In this document: in pieces, positions 49,501 through 61,344 of the stretch
Position numbering within the stretch: position 1 is the stretch's first letter
Layout: the number at the start of each line of letters is the position of its first letter
DNA from: Amia ocellicauda
Taxonomy: Eukaryota > Chordata > Actinopteri > Amiiformes > Amiidae
Assembly: GCF_036373705.1 (NCBI RefSeq)
Contig: NC_089867.1
Location: forward strand, 15,043,501-15,107,500
Direction: 5' to 3'
DNA: 64,000 nt
The notes under the pieces: generated by a model
What the model was told of the DNA's origin: nothing
The model's database searches: none
The model's input: only the letters and a program-made list of their open reading frames with translations
Program-made: the position numbers and the translations under genes

Positions 49501-49831
49501 CCTCTTGAAGTTCCTCTCTCTGCTTCCACTATTTTTCTATGATAAGATAACAACCCACAGATGTACATCCCACAGGTTTGTCAGTTTGCTTAATGTCTGT
49601 TTGTGGATTCTTCACATGTAAACTAAAGTACAGAACTGTACAAACGTTTTAGGCAGGTGTGAAAAAATGCTGTAAAGTAAGAATACTTTAAAACATTTAC
49701 ATGTTAATAGATGATATTTATCAATTAACTAAATGCAAAGTGTAACTAGAATAATTGATGCTGTTTTGAAGGCAAAGGGTGGTCACACCAAATATGAATT
49801 TGATTTTGCTTTTTCTTCTGTTCACTCACAC

Positions 49832-49862
<31 letters not shown>
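49501..49862. other. Start of the right-arm-only region
   Basis: No gene. Ends in a (TA)n microsatellite (49832-49855) directly before a transposon. Confidence 0.5.
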
Positions 49863-49866
<4 letters not shown>

Positions 49867-50757
49867 ACATTATGACCACCTGCCTAATATTGTGTAGGTC
49901 CCCCTTTTGCCCCCAAAACAGCCCTGACCCGTCGAGGCATGGACTCCACTAGACCTCTGAAGGTGTGCTGTGGTAACTGGCACCAAGACGTTAGCAGCAG
50001 ATCCTTTCAGTCCTGTAAGTTGCGAGGTGGGGCCTCCATGGATCGGACTCGTTTGTCCAGCACATCCCACAGATGCTCGATTGGATTGAGATCTGGGGAA
50101 TTTGGAGGCCAAGTCAACACCTTGACATCGAGATTCATCAGAGCAGGCCATCTTCTTCCATTGCTCTGTGGTCCAGTTCTGATGCTCACGTGCCCATTGT
50201 AGGGGCTTTCGTCAGTGGACAGGGGTCAGCATGGGCGTCCTGACTGGTCTGCGGCTACGCAGCCCCATACGCAACAAACTGCGATGCACTGTGTGTTCTG
50301 ACACCTTTCTATCAGAACCAGCATTCACTTTTTGAACCAGCATTAACTTTGAGCTACAGTAGCTCATCTGTTGGATCGGACCACACGGGCCAGCCTTCGC
50401 TCCCCACGTGCATCAATGAGCCTTGGTCGCCCATGACCTTTTCACTGGTTCACCACTTTTCTTTCCTTGGAGCACTTTTGATAGGTACTGACCACCGCAG
50501 ACCGGGAACACCCCACAAGAGCTGCAGTTTTGGAGATGCTCTGACCCAGTCGTCTAGTCATCACAATTTGGCCCGTGTCAAAGTCGCTCAGATCCTTACG
50601 CTGCCCATTTTTCCTGCTTCAAACACATCAACTTTGAGGACAAAATGTTCACTTGCTGCCTAATATATCCCACCCACTGACAGGTGCCATGATAACGAGT
50701 TATCAGTATTATTCACTTCACCTGTCAGTGGTCATAATGTTATGGCTGATGGATGTA
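49863..50757 (-). mobile_element. Tc1-like transposon, degenerate
   Basis: Ends are ACATTATGACCACCTGCC at the left and, inverted, CATAACATTATGACCACTGA at the right. On the minus strand the C-terminal transposase motif [20 protein letters not shown] is readable (50007-50189), with a broken helix-turn-helix region near 50350-50640. The middle of the gene, including the first two Asp motifs, is gone. The short plus-strand open frames here are antisense artefacts. Confidence 0.8.
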
Positions 50758-51458
50758 TGTATGTATGTATGTATGTATTTATTTATGTATGTATATATAT
50801 GTGTATGTGAATAGAATTTACAGATTCATCTGTGTGAGCAAGCATGAATTGTGTGGTTACCAGTGGCTGTTATTGTGATTCACTGTGATGCTGCAGTGCA
50901 GGATGGAGAGCAAACACAGTGTGAGAAGGGACACAAACACACTCAGAGCTGCTACCCACACAACATCTACATCTTGTCTACAATCAGACAGTACAAAAGA
51001 CATGCATCCCATGTCCTGTAGGAAACGATCAAACCTACATTCAGACACGTGCATACAGCTGCACTGTAGACAGACATATGGACACCAAAGGAACCTTTCT
51101 GGCATGCTCAGAGTTTGTCATGGGGGGCTTCTGATTGATGCCAGACTCGGGAAAAGGACAGATTCTCAGGAACTATTACATCACTGTAATACTGTCTCCA
51201 TCGCTGTCTTCATCCATCAGTCTCGGGAGCTGCAGCCACTGGAGACTGCTGACTTCATTAATTAGGCTATTTCTCCTTTCCCCTCACATGCCTCCAATTT
51301 CACATGCTAAATTAATCTACATTTTAGTATAGATTGTGTTCATTGTTTAGCTTAATATGGAGCCTTTGAGTAAAGATCAGCAATGCCTTTGATGACTCTA
51401 ACACCTTCATTCGAAGCTCCTCCGATGTCCCCGAATGAAGACTAAAGCTCCTTCAACC
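50758..51458. other. Intergenic with ATGT repeats, no gene seen
   Basis: Starts with (ATGT)n-type tandem sequence to about 50805; the rest is unremarkable and no coding exon is supported. Confidence 0.5.
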
Positions 51459-51655
51459 CAGGGGTTCTTAGCCTACACCCCTAGGGGGATGTCCTTTCTG
51501 GGGGTGCAAGACATGGCATATTTCTTTAGAACAATGCTTCTTAAACCAAGGCGCCGGTCCAGTTCAGCAGCACCCCCCACACAGCTAATGGGGGTGCAGG
51601 ATTACCATGGATCACTGCAGGGGGTGCGAGCTTGCAGGAAGGTTAAGAACCACTG
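51459..51655. mobile_element. hAT-type MITE
   Basis: 197 bp with termini CAGGGGTTCTTAGCC and, inverted, CAGTGGTTCTTAACC, the hAT consensus. Flanking octamers CTTCAACC and CTTTAACA agree at six of eight positions, consistent with an aged 8 bp target duplication. Confidence 0.75.
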
Positions 51656-52203
51656 CTTTAACATCACAGTAACCAGTTTCCTATGACTAGGAGCTGCATC
51701 GCATGTTCACGATTTCTTTCAGTTCACTAAAACACATTTTCCTGAAACTATTTGCTCAATTTAATAGAAACGGCTACTGAAAAAGAGAAGGCCGTTCAAT
51801 CGAACGTTCAATGTTAATGTTTTTGCAATAGTAAGTTTCTGTTATCATTAAATATAATTTAGTCATATCATTTAATTTCAATATCATTAAATGTTTGTAC
51901 CAGATATTCTGTACTTAGCTCAAAAGAAACGGCTAAACTCAGCATTCTAAATTAGGTCTTGTTAATGAATTTCATATTTTAAACCCTTTTTTAAATGTTA
52001 CACTTCCGACTAAATACCCTTGCTTTGCTTGTTAATTTAATCATATTAATCAGCCTTCTCAATGTGGTAGTCCACTAATGATCTCACCACAGCTTGAGGC
52101 TTCTCTCATTATCAGTAATCGGTTCCTGCACAGAAAAATGGTACACATGCAGCACCCTGGAGTTAATCTTCTGTGTAGAATTGTACTTGATGTCGAATAG
52201 ATA
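51656..52203. other. Intergenic, AT-rich, no gene seen
   Basis: No feature recognised. Confidence 0.5.
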
Positions 52204-53626
52204 TACAGTGTCTATAGAAAGTCTATCCCCCCTTTAAACATTGTCATCTTTTATTGACTTATAACCTGGAATTAAATGCATTAAAATTGATTTTGTTTTT
52301 TTATTTACCTATCCAACGACTTCCAGGTGAAAAAAATATTCTAGTGTTTTTTAGAAAATGTATTAAAAATTAAAACTGAAATAGCTTGGTTAGATACTTT
52401 TCAACCATCCTTGTAATAGCAATCCTTAATCAGCTCAGGTGTAATCAATCATCTTCAAAATTACTCAACTCAACCTCGAGCACCAAGGAGCTTCCAAAAG
52501 AACTCCAGGAGGAAGTTTGTTGAACGGCACAAATCAGGAGACGGCTATCATTAAATCTCAAATGCCTTGAATATCCCTTGGAGCACGGTCAAGACGATTA
52601 TTAAGAAGTGAAAGGTTTATGGCACCAACAAGACCCTGCTTAGATCAGGCTGTCCCTCTAAACTGGGTGACCAAGGAAGAAGGAGACTGATCAGAGAGGC
52701 TACCAAGAGGCAAATGGCAACTGCAAGAGCTACTGGCTTTTAATGCTAGGACTGGTCAAAGTGTGCATGTGAAAACAATATCCCAAGCACTCCACAAATC
52801 TGGCCTGTATGGTACTCAAGACAGTTCCCTTGAACTTGAATCCTGTTTGAAGGATGCCAAAAACCACTCGGGAGATTCTATACCCATGTGGCAATTTTGT
52901 TTTTGGTTTGATTAAAATGTAACATTTTGTCCTAAATGCAAAGTATTATGTTTGGTGGAAACCCAACACAGCCTATCACCCAAAGAACACCAGCCCTATG
53001 GTGAAGCATTGTGGTTGCACTTTAATGTTAAGGGGCTGTTTCTCATTGGCAGAGCCAGGGGGACGTTTCAGGATAAAAAGAAAAATTGAATGGAACAAAG
53101 TATAGAAAACACCTTGAGGAAAACCTGCTGCCCTCTGCAAGAAAGCTGAAACTGGGATAGAAGTTCACTTTTCAGGGTAACAGTGACCTGAAGCACCCAG
53201 TCAAGACTACACTGTGGCTAACAAACAATAAGGTAAATGTCTTCGTAAATCCAATGGAACATTTGAGACATGACTTGAAAGAGTGCTGTCCATCAACGCT
53301 TCCTCAGGAATTTGACAGAGATTGAGCAGTTTTGTAATATTGACAAATCTAGGTGTGCAAAGTTGGTAGAGACCTGTCCCAACAAACTCACAGCTGTAAT
53401 TGCTTCCACCAAGTATTAACTCTTTTCCACTTATTATATTTCAGTTTTCTATTTTAAATATATATATTTTTTTCACAATACAAAGTTTTCCACTGTAAAG
53501 GTATGGAGTATGGTGTGTAGATTAGAGGAAAAAAAACTCTAATTTAAATGCATGAAACTGAGACACTGACACAGCGAAATGTGAAAAAGACATTTAAAGG
53601 GTGTAGAATTTCAATGGGCACTGTGA
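52204..53626 (+). mobile_element. Tc1-like transposon, heavily decayed
   Basis: Left end TACAGTGTCTATAGAAAGTC, right end (inverted) CACAGTGCCCATTGAAATTC, both followed by a C/T-rich block ending CCTTTA. The plus strand retains recognisable but stop-ridden transposase text, for example GGCTGTCCCTCTAAACTGGG (the GRPSKL-type region) near 52650 and a degraded end near 53400. Confidence 0.7.
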
Positions 53627-53935
53627 ATATATCTTCATCTTACAGCCTTTGCTGTTCTTTCTTGTAGGCCACATACTTTCCAAAGTGACTCACCCCCCCC
53701 CGTGCACGAAACAATGAGTGATCCATCTCTTCTATTGAGGTCTATTTTCTGTGAAGAGAGGGGTCTGGGGGAGGGAGCAGGGTGCCAAATATATATGTGG
53801 TTTATTGTAGCTTTCCTGTAATCAACACACGCTGATAGGTTTTTGAGGTCTTGGCTACAGAAGACAGAAGTGGTATAAATTGGCAGCTACTCCAGAAATC
53901 TGCACTCAAGAATAATTTCATACAAGGGTGTGAAA
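53627..53935 (+). promoter_or_regulatory. Upstream region of the NK-lysin gene
   Basis: AAATATATATGTGG near 53787 is a possible TATA-type element about 145 bases before the start codon. No other motif is strong enough to name. Confidence 0.35.
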
Positions 53936-56900
53936 ATGTCTCCGCTTGTCTTCTTGTGTTTGCTGGTCTTCTCGTCAGGTGAGTATCCTGCATTGCCATC
54001 CATATTATTGCAGGGTTCAGTAATCACTGCCGGTTTGTTCCAATAAAGAAAGTGTTTGGTGATTTTTCAACTCAAATAGCACATCATGGTATGGCCAGAT
54101 GGACCTTTTTGTCTTGATTTGTATTAGGTCACATACATTTTTCTGAAGGAAGGACATTTTGAAATCTTTTTGGAATGGTGTAGTATATTTTCCACAAGAG
54201 TCTGATGTCTGGTTTTCAATAATGCAGCTTTTTTGTCTATAATCATCATAATCCACATCATATTACTAAAATAAAATCTAAACTGTGCACATCCCATTTT
54301 CTCCTGGGACAGAAAGGAACAAACAGTCATTTAAGCTGCTGTTGTCTCTTAAACAATTGTAACTTCTGTTTTTGCTCACAGCATTGGTTGACTTGGGCAC
54401 TGCTAATGATAACATCAGAGAGTTGTACATCAAGGTAAGGACATTCATTAATAACAAATAATGACGATTTAAATAGTTATTATAATAATGTTTTAGAATA
54501 GCTTTAGAAGTGCACTAGAGCCATCAGTGCACAGTGTGTTCAGCTGCCTGTAGGAGCGCCCGTGGTGGTGAGTGTGTCCCACTCTGTGTTGCAGGCCCAG
54601 GAAGGCTCTGGAGACACAGAGGAGATCCCCGGCTTGTGCGGCGCCTGTAAGTCCCTTGTCAAATGGGTGAAGAGTAAAATCCCTGAAGGTGCAAATCAGG
54701 TGAATGTTTCTGAATCTGTCGGACCTGGGGCAGGAGGGATAAGGAGGTGGGTGGGCAGGTGGGTCAGTGGTACATCTGTTTGTTTGTGCTGTTCAGCATG
54801 TCCCTGCACAGGGAGGTCTGCACATCAATATGCTCAATGTGTTTGTTGGACTATTTTTGTTTGTCTTGTTTTGTTTATCTTTTCCTTTCTTCCAGAATGA
54901 TGTTGATAAGAGACTTCATGACGGGTGCGATAAACTGGTATGGGGGTTGAAGTCAATCTGCAAGAAGCTGATTAATAAATACCTCAGCAAACTGATCAGT
55001 GAAATTATGAAAAATGAGGATCCCAAGGAAACCTGTTTGAATATTAAACTTTGCAAGTAAGAATTCATTTCACGTGAAATTATGTTATGTAAATAGTTAT
55101 GACTTCTAGGAAACCAGCTTAACATTTATCTGAGAAAACATGCAAAAGAAAGAAATTGAGAATTACAGGTCACGCATAAATTCAACATATCATGGTAATG
55201 TGCAATATGATTGATTAAATACATGATTTCAACAACTATTTTTAAATGATGGTGCAATGAAATGGACGGTTCATCTACATGTGCATATGTATAGTCTTGT
55301 CATGCAGCTCTCAGTTACCGCACTAAACCTTTAGCATCTATCTCCACGCTGTTGAATTGCTGATAATAAATAAGTGGCCCAGTCGACCATTTAAACTAAA
55401 CTGAACACTTAACCAAGCTTTGAGGTGCAACTTAAATATTACGAAAGTGCTATCCCTATGTGCAGACCTGTAGTTTAGTCTGCAGTGACACAGTGCAGTG
55501 ACACAGTGCAGGCTGGAGGACTCCCATACTCTTCTTGTCTAAAAGGGATTTCTGTAAAAACAAGGAAGTATTTAGTCTTGGGAACGCTGTGCAGGCCTTC
55601 TGGTCCCCCGGTCTGTGTGTGTGCTCGTGCCGTATAGGCTCTGAGCTGACGTGATATGTTATGCTGTCAATCAAGTTTGAAATCCTTGATTGGAGCTGTA
55701 TGGAGGAGAGAAGGGGTGTGTGTGATGTGAGAGCGGGCGAGGCAGAGAAAAGAGTTTCAGAAATACTGATGCGAAAGTAACATGTTTACTCCAGAAAAAG
55801 TTCACCCGGAGCTCCTCTAACATGAAGTGAAGATAAGATCTAAGGATGTGAGTTGGAGAAGCCTTTTTATCTCTTCAGATAGACAATAGGTTGCAGTCTT
55901 ATCTACCAGAAGGGATTATATATTGTTAAAATAGTTGTAAGGAATAGATTTACCACATGCATAATAAACATAGACCTGAGTTTATTGCTGTGGTTGTGTT
56001 TGATGTTTTGATTAGTGTTGGTTAGTATTTTTCAGGCAGCAGATGTTATCAAAGACATTGTTTTAAGTCCTCAACCAAATACCTGTGTCTCAAAACACAC
56101 AATCTTTATACTGTTTTAGCTGATTCAACTAACCTGAAGACAATAGCTGTAATACAACTCTAATAACATAATAAAGTAAAATAGTCCCCAGAACAGAGTA
56201 AATACAAACTAATGATTCATGTATATTAACAACATGAAACCATTAACATACAGAATATTAAGAAAATAATAAAAATACATTTTCCCACTACATTGCAAAC
56301 CATGGAAGATTTGTCTTTTGTTTTATGTCATTTATGTGCAATGTTTTACTGAACTTCAAGAACTAAAGGAAAGAGATTAAACGACATCTGTTTTGGGGAC
56401 ATCTCTGGTGTTTGTTTTGCCGAGTTAATCGGTGACTATCAGGACCAGAGCATGCTTCCACTGAGACTATGATGGGTTTGAGTAATCCAATATTTTCTAT
56501 TTTGTTTGGCATTCAGATAAAAAGAAAGTGCTTTGCTACTGGAACATCCTGGGGTTTCCAGCCACAGTGAGATTCAAACCCTGGTTTCCTGCACCACAGT
56601 GCAGTGACCTTACAATGTCACTAATGCCTCATTTACAATAGTGTACCCATACGTGTGTTTCCACTAACAATAACTGAGCCAAGCCGGACCCAAACCGTGA
56701 AACTCTGGCCTCGTAACGTATGTGAATCTGGCTCCGTGATGAAGGGGGCTGTGGGCAAGGTTACACCAATTAATTATAATTCTGAAAACACACAGGAAAA
56801 AATGAATATTTGTATTGTTTATTAATCAGTAATTAATTCTAAATATAATCCCTACCTCTACTCAGGGTCACTACACTATGTTGGTTTGTGATAGATACAT

Positions 56901-57333
56901 TGGTGGCACAGTTTGTTTAAAGTTATTAAAAATTGTTGGGAGGAGATCTTTTTTATGTTTGTTTTTTTCATCGTTTGAACAAAGTACATGTGTGTCATTC
57001 TAAGAGTACGAAATTGCTAATTTTCTGTTTTGTTTTGTTGGGAGGGGGTTAATCATTGTGGGGGGATAATTCAATGTGGATGGATAAACTCTGGTTTATG
57101 TTACATGCTTTCTAATTCCAGTTTCTCTGGCACCTGGGTTCAGTAGGTAGGAACATACTGTACATACTGTAGTTTTGCTACTGAGTCCTAGTAACAATCT
57201 GTACCATATGAGATGTATTCATTTTTTTATGGTAAGGATAATTCTTGCCTGGCACCCCAGCATCATTGTACCAATACCATTATATCCTAATTTACATGTT
57301 TTTTGTTGTGTTTCCAGGTCTCAGCGTTTCTGA
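53936..57333 (+). CDS. nkl: NK-lysin-like saposin-domain antimicrobial protein
   Basis: Secreted or granule-stored cationic protein of cytotoxic lymphocytes whose processed saposin domain disrupts microbial membranes. Exons 53936-53978 (signal peptide, MSPLVFLCLLVFSS), 54382-54434, 54595-54699 and 54896-55057, plus a last exon from 57318. Six cysteines at 47, 50, 78, 89, 114 and 120 have the saposin-B spacing, and the motifs LCGACKSLVKWVKSKIPEG and KSICKKLINKYLSKLI with a Lys-rich core point to NK-lysin/granulysin rather than prosaposin, which has several domains. Unspliced at the fourth donor, the frame ends LCK-stop (TAA 55058-55060, 121 residues); spliced to 57318 it ends LCKSQRF-stop at 57331-57333 (125 residues). 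AATAAA at 57436 favours the spliced form. The gene lies in the part of the right palindrome arm absent from the left. Confidence 0.9.
55061..57317 (+). other. NK-lysin gene intron 4
   Basis: About 2.3 kb, AT-rich, with no embedded gene or clear transposon that I recognise. A short direct repeat CAGTGACACAGTG occurs near 55484-55510. Confidence 0.5.
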
Positions 57334-57435
57334 TGAGACTTGTTCTAAGAAGGACCAGGTTCTGGCATCAATGAAGGACCTGCACATAATGCGTCTCTCC
57401 ATTGTGAAGAACTCACTCCCTTTGCATTGCCCTTC

Positions 57436-57441
57436 AATAAA
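57436..57441 (+). terminator. Polyadenylation signal of NK-lysin gene
   Basis: AATAAA about 100 bases after the stop codon in the terminal exon. Confidence 0.75.
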
Positions 57442-58052
57442 GCATGATACAGTATAGCAATCCCAATGTGTCTGTGTGGTCATTAAACTTGTTTCATGTA
57501 AAGGGTCTCTGAGGTTGGACTACATTGTTTAGAAGACAAATACAAGTATTAACTGTATTTGCATTTTAAAAGATTATTTATTATCAGAATAAATAATACA
57601 AAAAATCATATTACAAACAGACCAATTGCAGTTTCGAATGTGTCTGTTTAACCCTCATAGTACTGATCGGGGTCATTTTGACCCCAGAGGTATATTTCTC
57701 GTCATATCTCATTGGTGCTTTATTTTATCATTCTAATTTTTAATGACTTCGTCAATCAATTTGTTCCTAATAACTTCATATAACTGTTCTTTGTTTCTGA
57801 TTGGTAAGAAACCAATGTATCGGGGTCATTTGAGCCCAGTCAAAATCATCAATTCTGCCTATGCACTTTTAATAGATGGAACTATGTACCGAGTTGCTGT
57901 TTCTCTGGGATAATCATTTGAAGTGTCACAAATCATCAGCGGTGGGTAGGGGAGTCTGTCAGTGACTTTGGAGCACATGAGAGCTGTCAGCGTCCCTAAA
58001 AACTGCTCTTACTAAGGCAAGATCATGGTCAAAGTCAGCAATACCATACATA

Positions 58053-59611
58053 CAGTGAGGAAAAAAAGTATTTGATCCCCTGCTGATTTTGTACGTTTGC
58101 CCACTGACAAAGAAATGATCAGTCTATAATTTTAATGGTAGGTGTATTTTAACAGTGAGAGACAGAATAACAACAAAAAAATCCAGTAAAACGCATTTCA
58201 AAAAAGTTATAAATTGATTTGCATGTTAATGAGTGAAATAAGTATTTGATCAATCAGCAAGATTTCTGGCACCCAGGTGTCTTTTATACAGGTAATGAGC
58301 TGAGATTAGGAGAACTCTCTTAAAAGGACTGCTCCTAATCTCAGCTTGTTACCTGTATAAAAGACACCTGTCCACAGAAGCAATCAATCAGATTCCAAAA
58401 TCTCCACCATGGCCAAGACCAAAGAGCTGTCCAAGGATGTCAGGGACAAGACTGTAGACCTACACAAGGCTGGAATGGGCTACAAGACCATCGCCAAGCA
58501 GCTTGGTGAGAAGGTGGCAACAGTTGGTGCGATTATTCGCGAATGGAAGAATCACAAAATAACTGTCAGTCTCCCTCGGTCTGAGGCTCCATGCAAGATC
58601 TCACCTCGTGGAGTTTCAATGATCATGAGAACGGTGAGGAATCAGCCCAGAACTACACGGGAGGATCTTGTTAATGATCTCAAGGCAGCTGGGACCATAG
58701 TCACCAAGAAAACAATTGGTAACACACTACGCCGTGAAGGCCAGAAATCCTACAGCGCCCGCAAGGTCCCCCTGCTCAAGAAAGCACATGTACAGGCCCG
58801 TCTGAAGTTTGCCAATGAACATCTGAATGATTCAGAGGAGAACTGGGAGAAAGTGTCAGATCTCTTTGGCATCAATTAATCAGTTTGGAGGAGGAGGAAT
58901 GCTGTCTATGACCCCAAGAACACCATCCCCACCGTCAAACACGGAGGTGGAAACATTATGCTTTGTGGGTGTTTTTCTGCTAAGGGGACAGGACAACTGC
59001 ACCGCATCAAAGGGACGATGGACGGGGCCATGTACCGTCAAATCTTGGGTGAGAACCTCCTTCCCTCAGCCAGGACATTGAAAATGGGTCGTGGATGGGT
59101 ATTCCAGCATGACAATGACCCAAAACACACAGCCAAGGCAACAAAGGAGTGGCTCAAGAAGAAGCACATTAAGGTCCTGGAGTGGCCTAGCCAGTCTCCA
59201 GACCTCAATCCCATAGAAAATCTGTGGAGGGAGCTGAAGGTTCGAGTTGCCAAACGTCAGCCTCGAAACCTTAATGACTTGGAGAGGATCTGCAAAGAGG
59301 AGTGGGACAAAATCCCTCCTGAGATGTGTGCAAACCTGGTGGCCAACTACAAGAAACGTCTGACCTCTGTGATTGCCAACAAGGGTTTTGCCACCAAGTA
59401 CTAAGTTGAAGGGGTCAAATACTTATTTCCCTCATTAACATGCAAATCAATTTATAACTTTTTTGAAATGCGTTTTTCTGGATTATTTTGTTGTAATTCT
59501 GTCTCTCTCTGTTAAAATACACCTACCATTAAAATTATAGACTGATCATTTCTTTGTCAGTGGCCAAACTTACAAAATCATCAGGGGATAAAATACTATT
59601 TTCCCTCACTG
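58053..59611 (+). mobile_element. Tc1-like (DD34E) transposon, second full-length copy
   Basis: Same family as 37522-39032, flanked by TA at 58051-58052 and 59612-59613, with long terminal inverted repeats. Its leader holds a hairpin, GAGCTGAGATTAGGAG with its inverse CTCCTAATCTCAGC, before the ATG (58286-58347). The orientation is the same as the left-arm copy although the arms are inverted, so the two insertions are independent. Confidence 0.92.
58409..59404 (+). pseudogene. Tc1-like transposase with catalytic-site deletion
   Basis: The N-terminal DNA-binding part is open to 58879 and the C-terminal part (58958-59404) keeps [21 protein letters not shown] and the normal end NKGFATKY. Between them, around 58857-58890, a deletion removes the WSDETK block with the first catalytic Asp and introduces a TAA, so this copy is dead in a different place from its sister at 37822. 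Confidence 0.92.
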
Positions 59612-59839
59612 TATTTTCACATTAAAAATGTTTATGGGTGTTATATTAAATGTTTAGGTTCCATTCTACAATATAAGATTAAAGTCTTGTGTCTTGCATA
59701 TCACTGACATGCAGTTAGAGCACAATCAGCACACAAGTTGATATTTTCATTGTTGTTTAAAGACACGATAATGATGTTCATACTAACAGATGAGAGCTGT
59801 TCAGATAAGGCCTGTTAGGTTGTGTTCCTAGTTCCTGTA

Positions 59840-60395
59840 AATGCCATTCATTATAAATGCAAATTAACACATCTACACTCAGTGTCCACTAATGCAAATA
59901 GCCTTTCAGCGAATCATGTGGCTGCAAATCAATATATTAAGCATGCAATAGGCCTAGTTGTTGTTCGACCAATCATTAGAATGTGGGGGAAGATGTGTGA
60001 TCTAAACCACTATGGCTGTGGGATGGTTGTTGGTGCCAGAAATGGTGGTTCCAGCATCTCAGGAACAGCTGACCTCCTGGGATTTTCACACACTACAGTC
60101 TCTAGAGTTTATAGAGAATGGTGCGATAAACAAAACACATCCAGTGAGCTGCAGTTCTGTTGGCAAGAACACCTTGTTAATGAGAGAGGTCAGAGGACAA
60201 TGGCCAGACTAGTTCAAGCTGACAGAAAGGCTGCAAATACTCAAATAGCCACACTTTACAACAGTGGTGTGTAGAAGGTCTTCCTCTGAATGCACAACGC
60301 ATCGAACCTTGAAGCCAATGGGCTGCAGCAGCAGAAGATCACACCCTGTTCCTGTCAGCTAAGAACAGGAAGATGAGGCTACAGTGCTATATTTG
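59840..60395 (+). mobile_element. Tc1-like transposon 5' fragment (helix-turn-helix part)
   Basis: Encodes the N-terminal region of a transposase: GMVVGARNGGSSISGTADLL, GFSHTTVSRVYREW, then QRTMARLVQADRKAANTQIA before a stop at about 60274; the next 100 bases continue in broken frames (NASNLEANGLQQQK) to AAGAACAGGAAGATGAGGCT. The catalytic half is missing. Confidence 0.75.
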
Positions 60396-60488
60396 GCTGT
60401 AATTGTTGCTTATTCCAATAATTTCTTTGTGGGGTTAAATTTACCCGAGGTAATCCATGTATGTAAAATAGGTTTAAATGAGGGTTAA

Positions 60489-61344
60489 TAAGTCAACACA
60501 TTTGGTACAGCTGTGAATGGAGCTATTATAGAATTAATGTCACCCTCATTCCTACTCTACTGTTTTGATTCTGAAAGCTTTTCTGTCCCCTCCATTCCTG
60601 CCCTAATTAACATTAAACAGACCATTATTTCCAAATCCTCAATAGCCTCAGGATCATCACTGTTCACTGATTATTTTGGGGTACAGGGAGTTGGGGTTAC
60701 ATTTATGTTGAGTATCTGTGATTTCACCAGAGAAATCGAAACCAGGAGAGCTGCGTTTCCCTGCTTGAGCCACTTTAAGGGCTTGCCTGTCACTGGAAAA
60801 CACTGCAACACTGAGGGGATTCAATTGCCAATGCCTGTAGTGAGCACTGCCACGCCAGACTGTGCAGAGCCATACTGGGGGTCTATTGAATACTTGGCCC
60901 AGTGCTGGGGCAGACCGTCACTCACAATACAGGGAAACTCTACATGACCTCTGTAGGACTGAACTATACAGCCTGCTTTATGTGGACATCTCTATGTCCA
61001 TGCGATGCACACACACACAGCGCTGATGAGTCTGGGTGAGATCCGAGGCTCTGACCACATGGCGTATGGCTTGAGGTCAGCTCAAACTGCATGGGTCTCC
61101 TAACCTCATACACCAGAACACCCACTCTCAGGTTAGCATTGCAGGAAGGGGGGGGTGGGGACCAATACAGCACAGTATTCATTACAGCTGCTACATGAGA
61201 ACATTAGATGGAAATATAACATTTACATTAGTCCGACCGCTCCATGTGACCTCACGACTCTTACACACTGCTGCAATACATTTTCCAGCTTGCTCTCCGA
61301 AGATAAACCCAACATTTATTAAAATAAGAAAAGCAGATTTCTAG
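60489..61344. other. Intergenic, open frame of unknown meaning
   Basis: A 144-codon plus-strand open frame (60513-60947) matches no family I know, lacks a good context and is not supported as a gene. G-run at 61150-61160. Nothing else recognised. Confidence 0.4.

Larger units (their letters stand above)
57648..60488. mobile_element. Probable piggyBac-like element with nested insertions
   Basis: TTAACCCTCAT at 57648 and its exact inverse ATGAGGGTTAA ending at 60488 give an 11 bp inverted repeat including a TTAA target. Just inside, the left has GGGGTCATTTTGACCCC and the right an inverted relative (GGGTAAATTTAACCCC). TTAA targets and CCC-start ends fit piggyBac. No piggyBac transposase is seen; the inside is taken up by a Tc1 copy (58053-59611) and a second Tc1-like fragment (about 59840-60395). 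Confidence 0.55.

Noticed and set aside
49863..50757. Plus-strand open frames 49939-50202 and 50349-50663 as candidate genes
   Set aside because: They are antisense to a decayed Tc1-like transposase.
60513..60947. 144-codon plus-strand open frame
   Set aside because: No recognised family and no supporting promoter or splice sites; mentioned only as an unexplained open frame.
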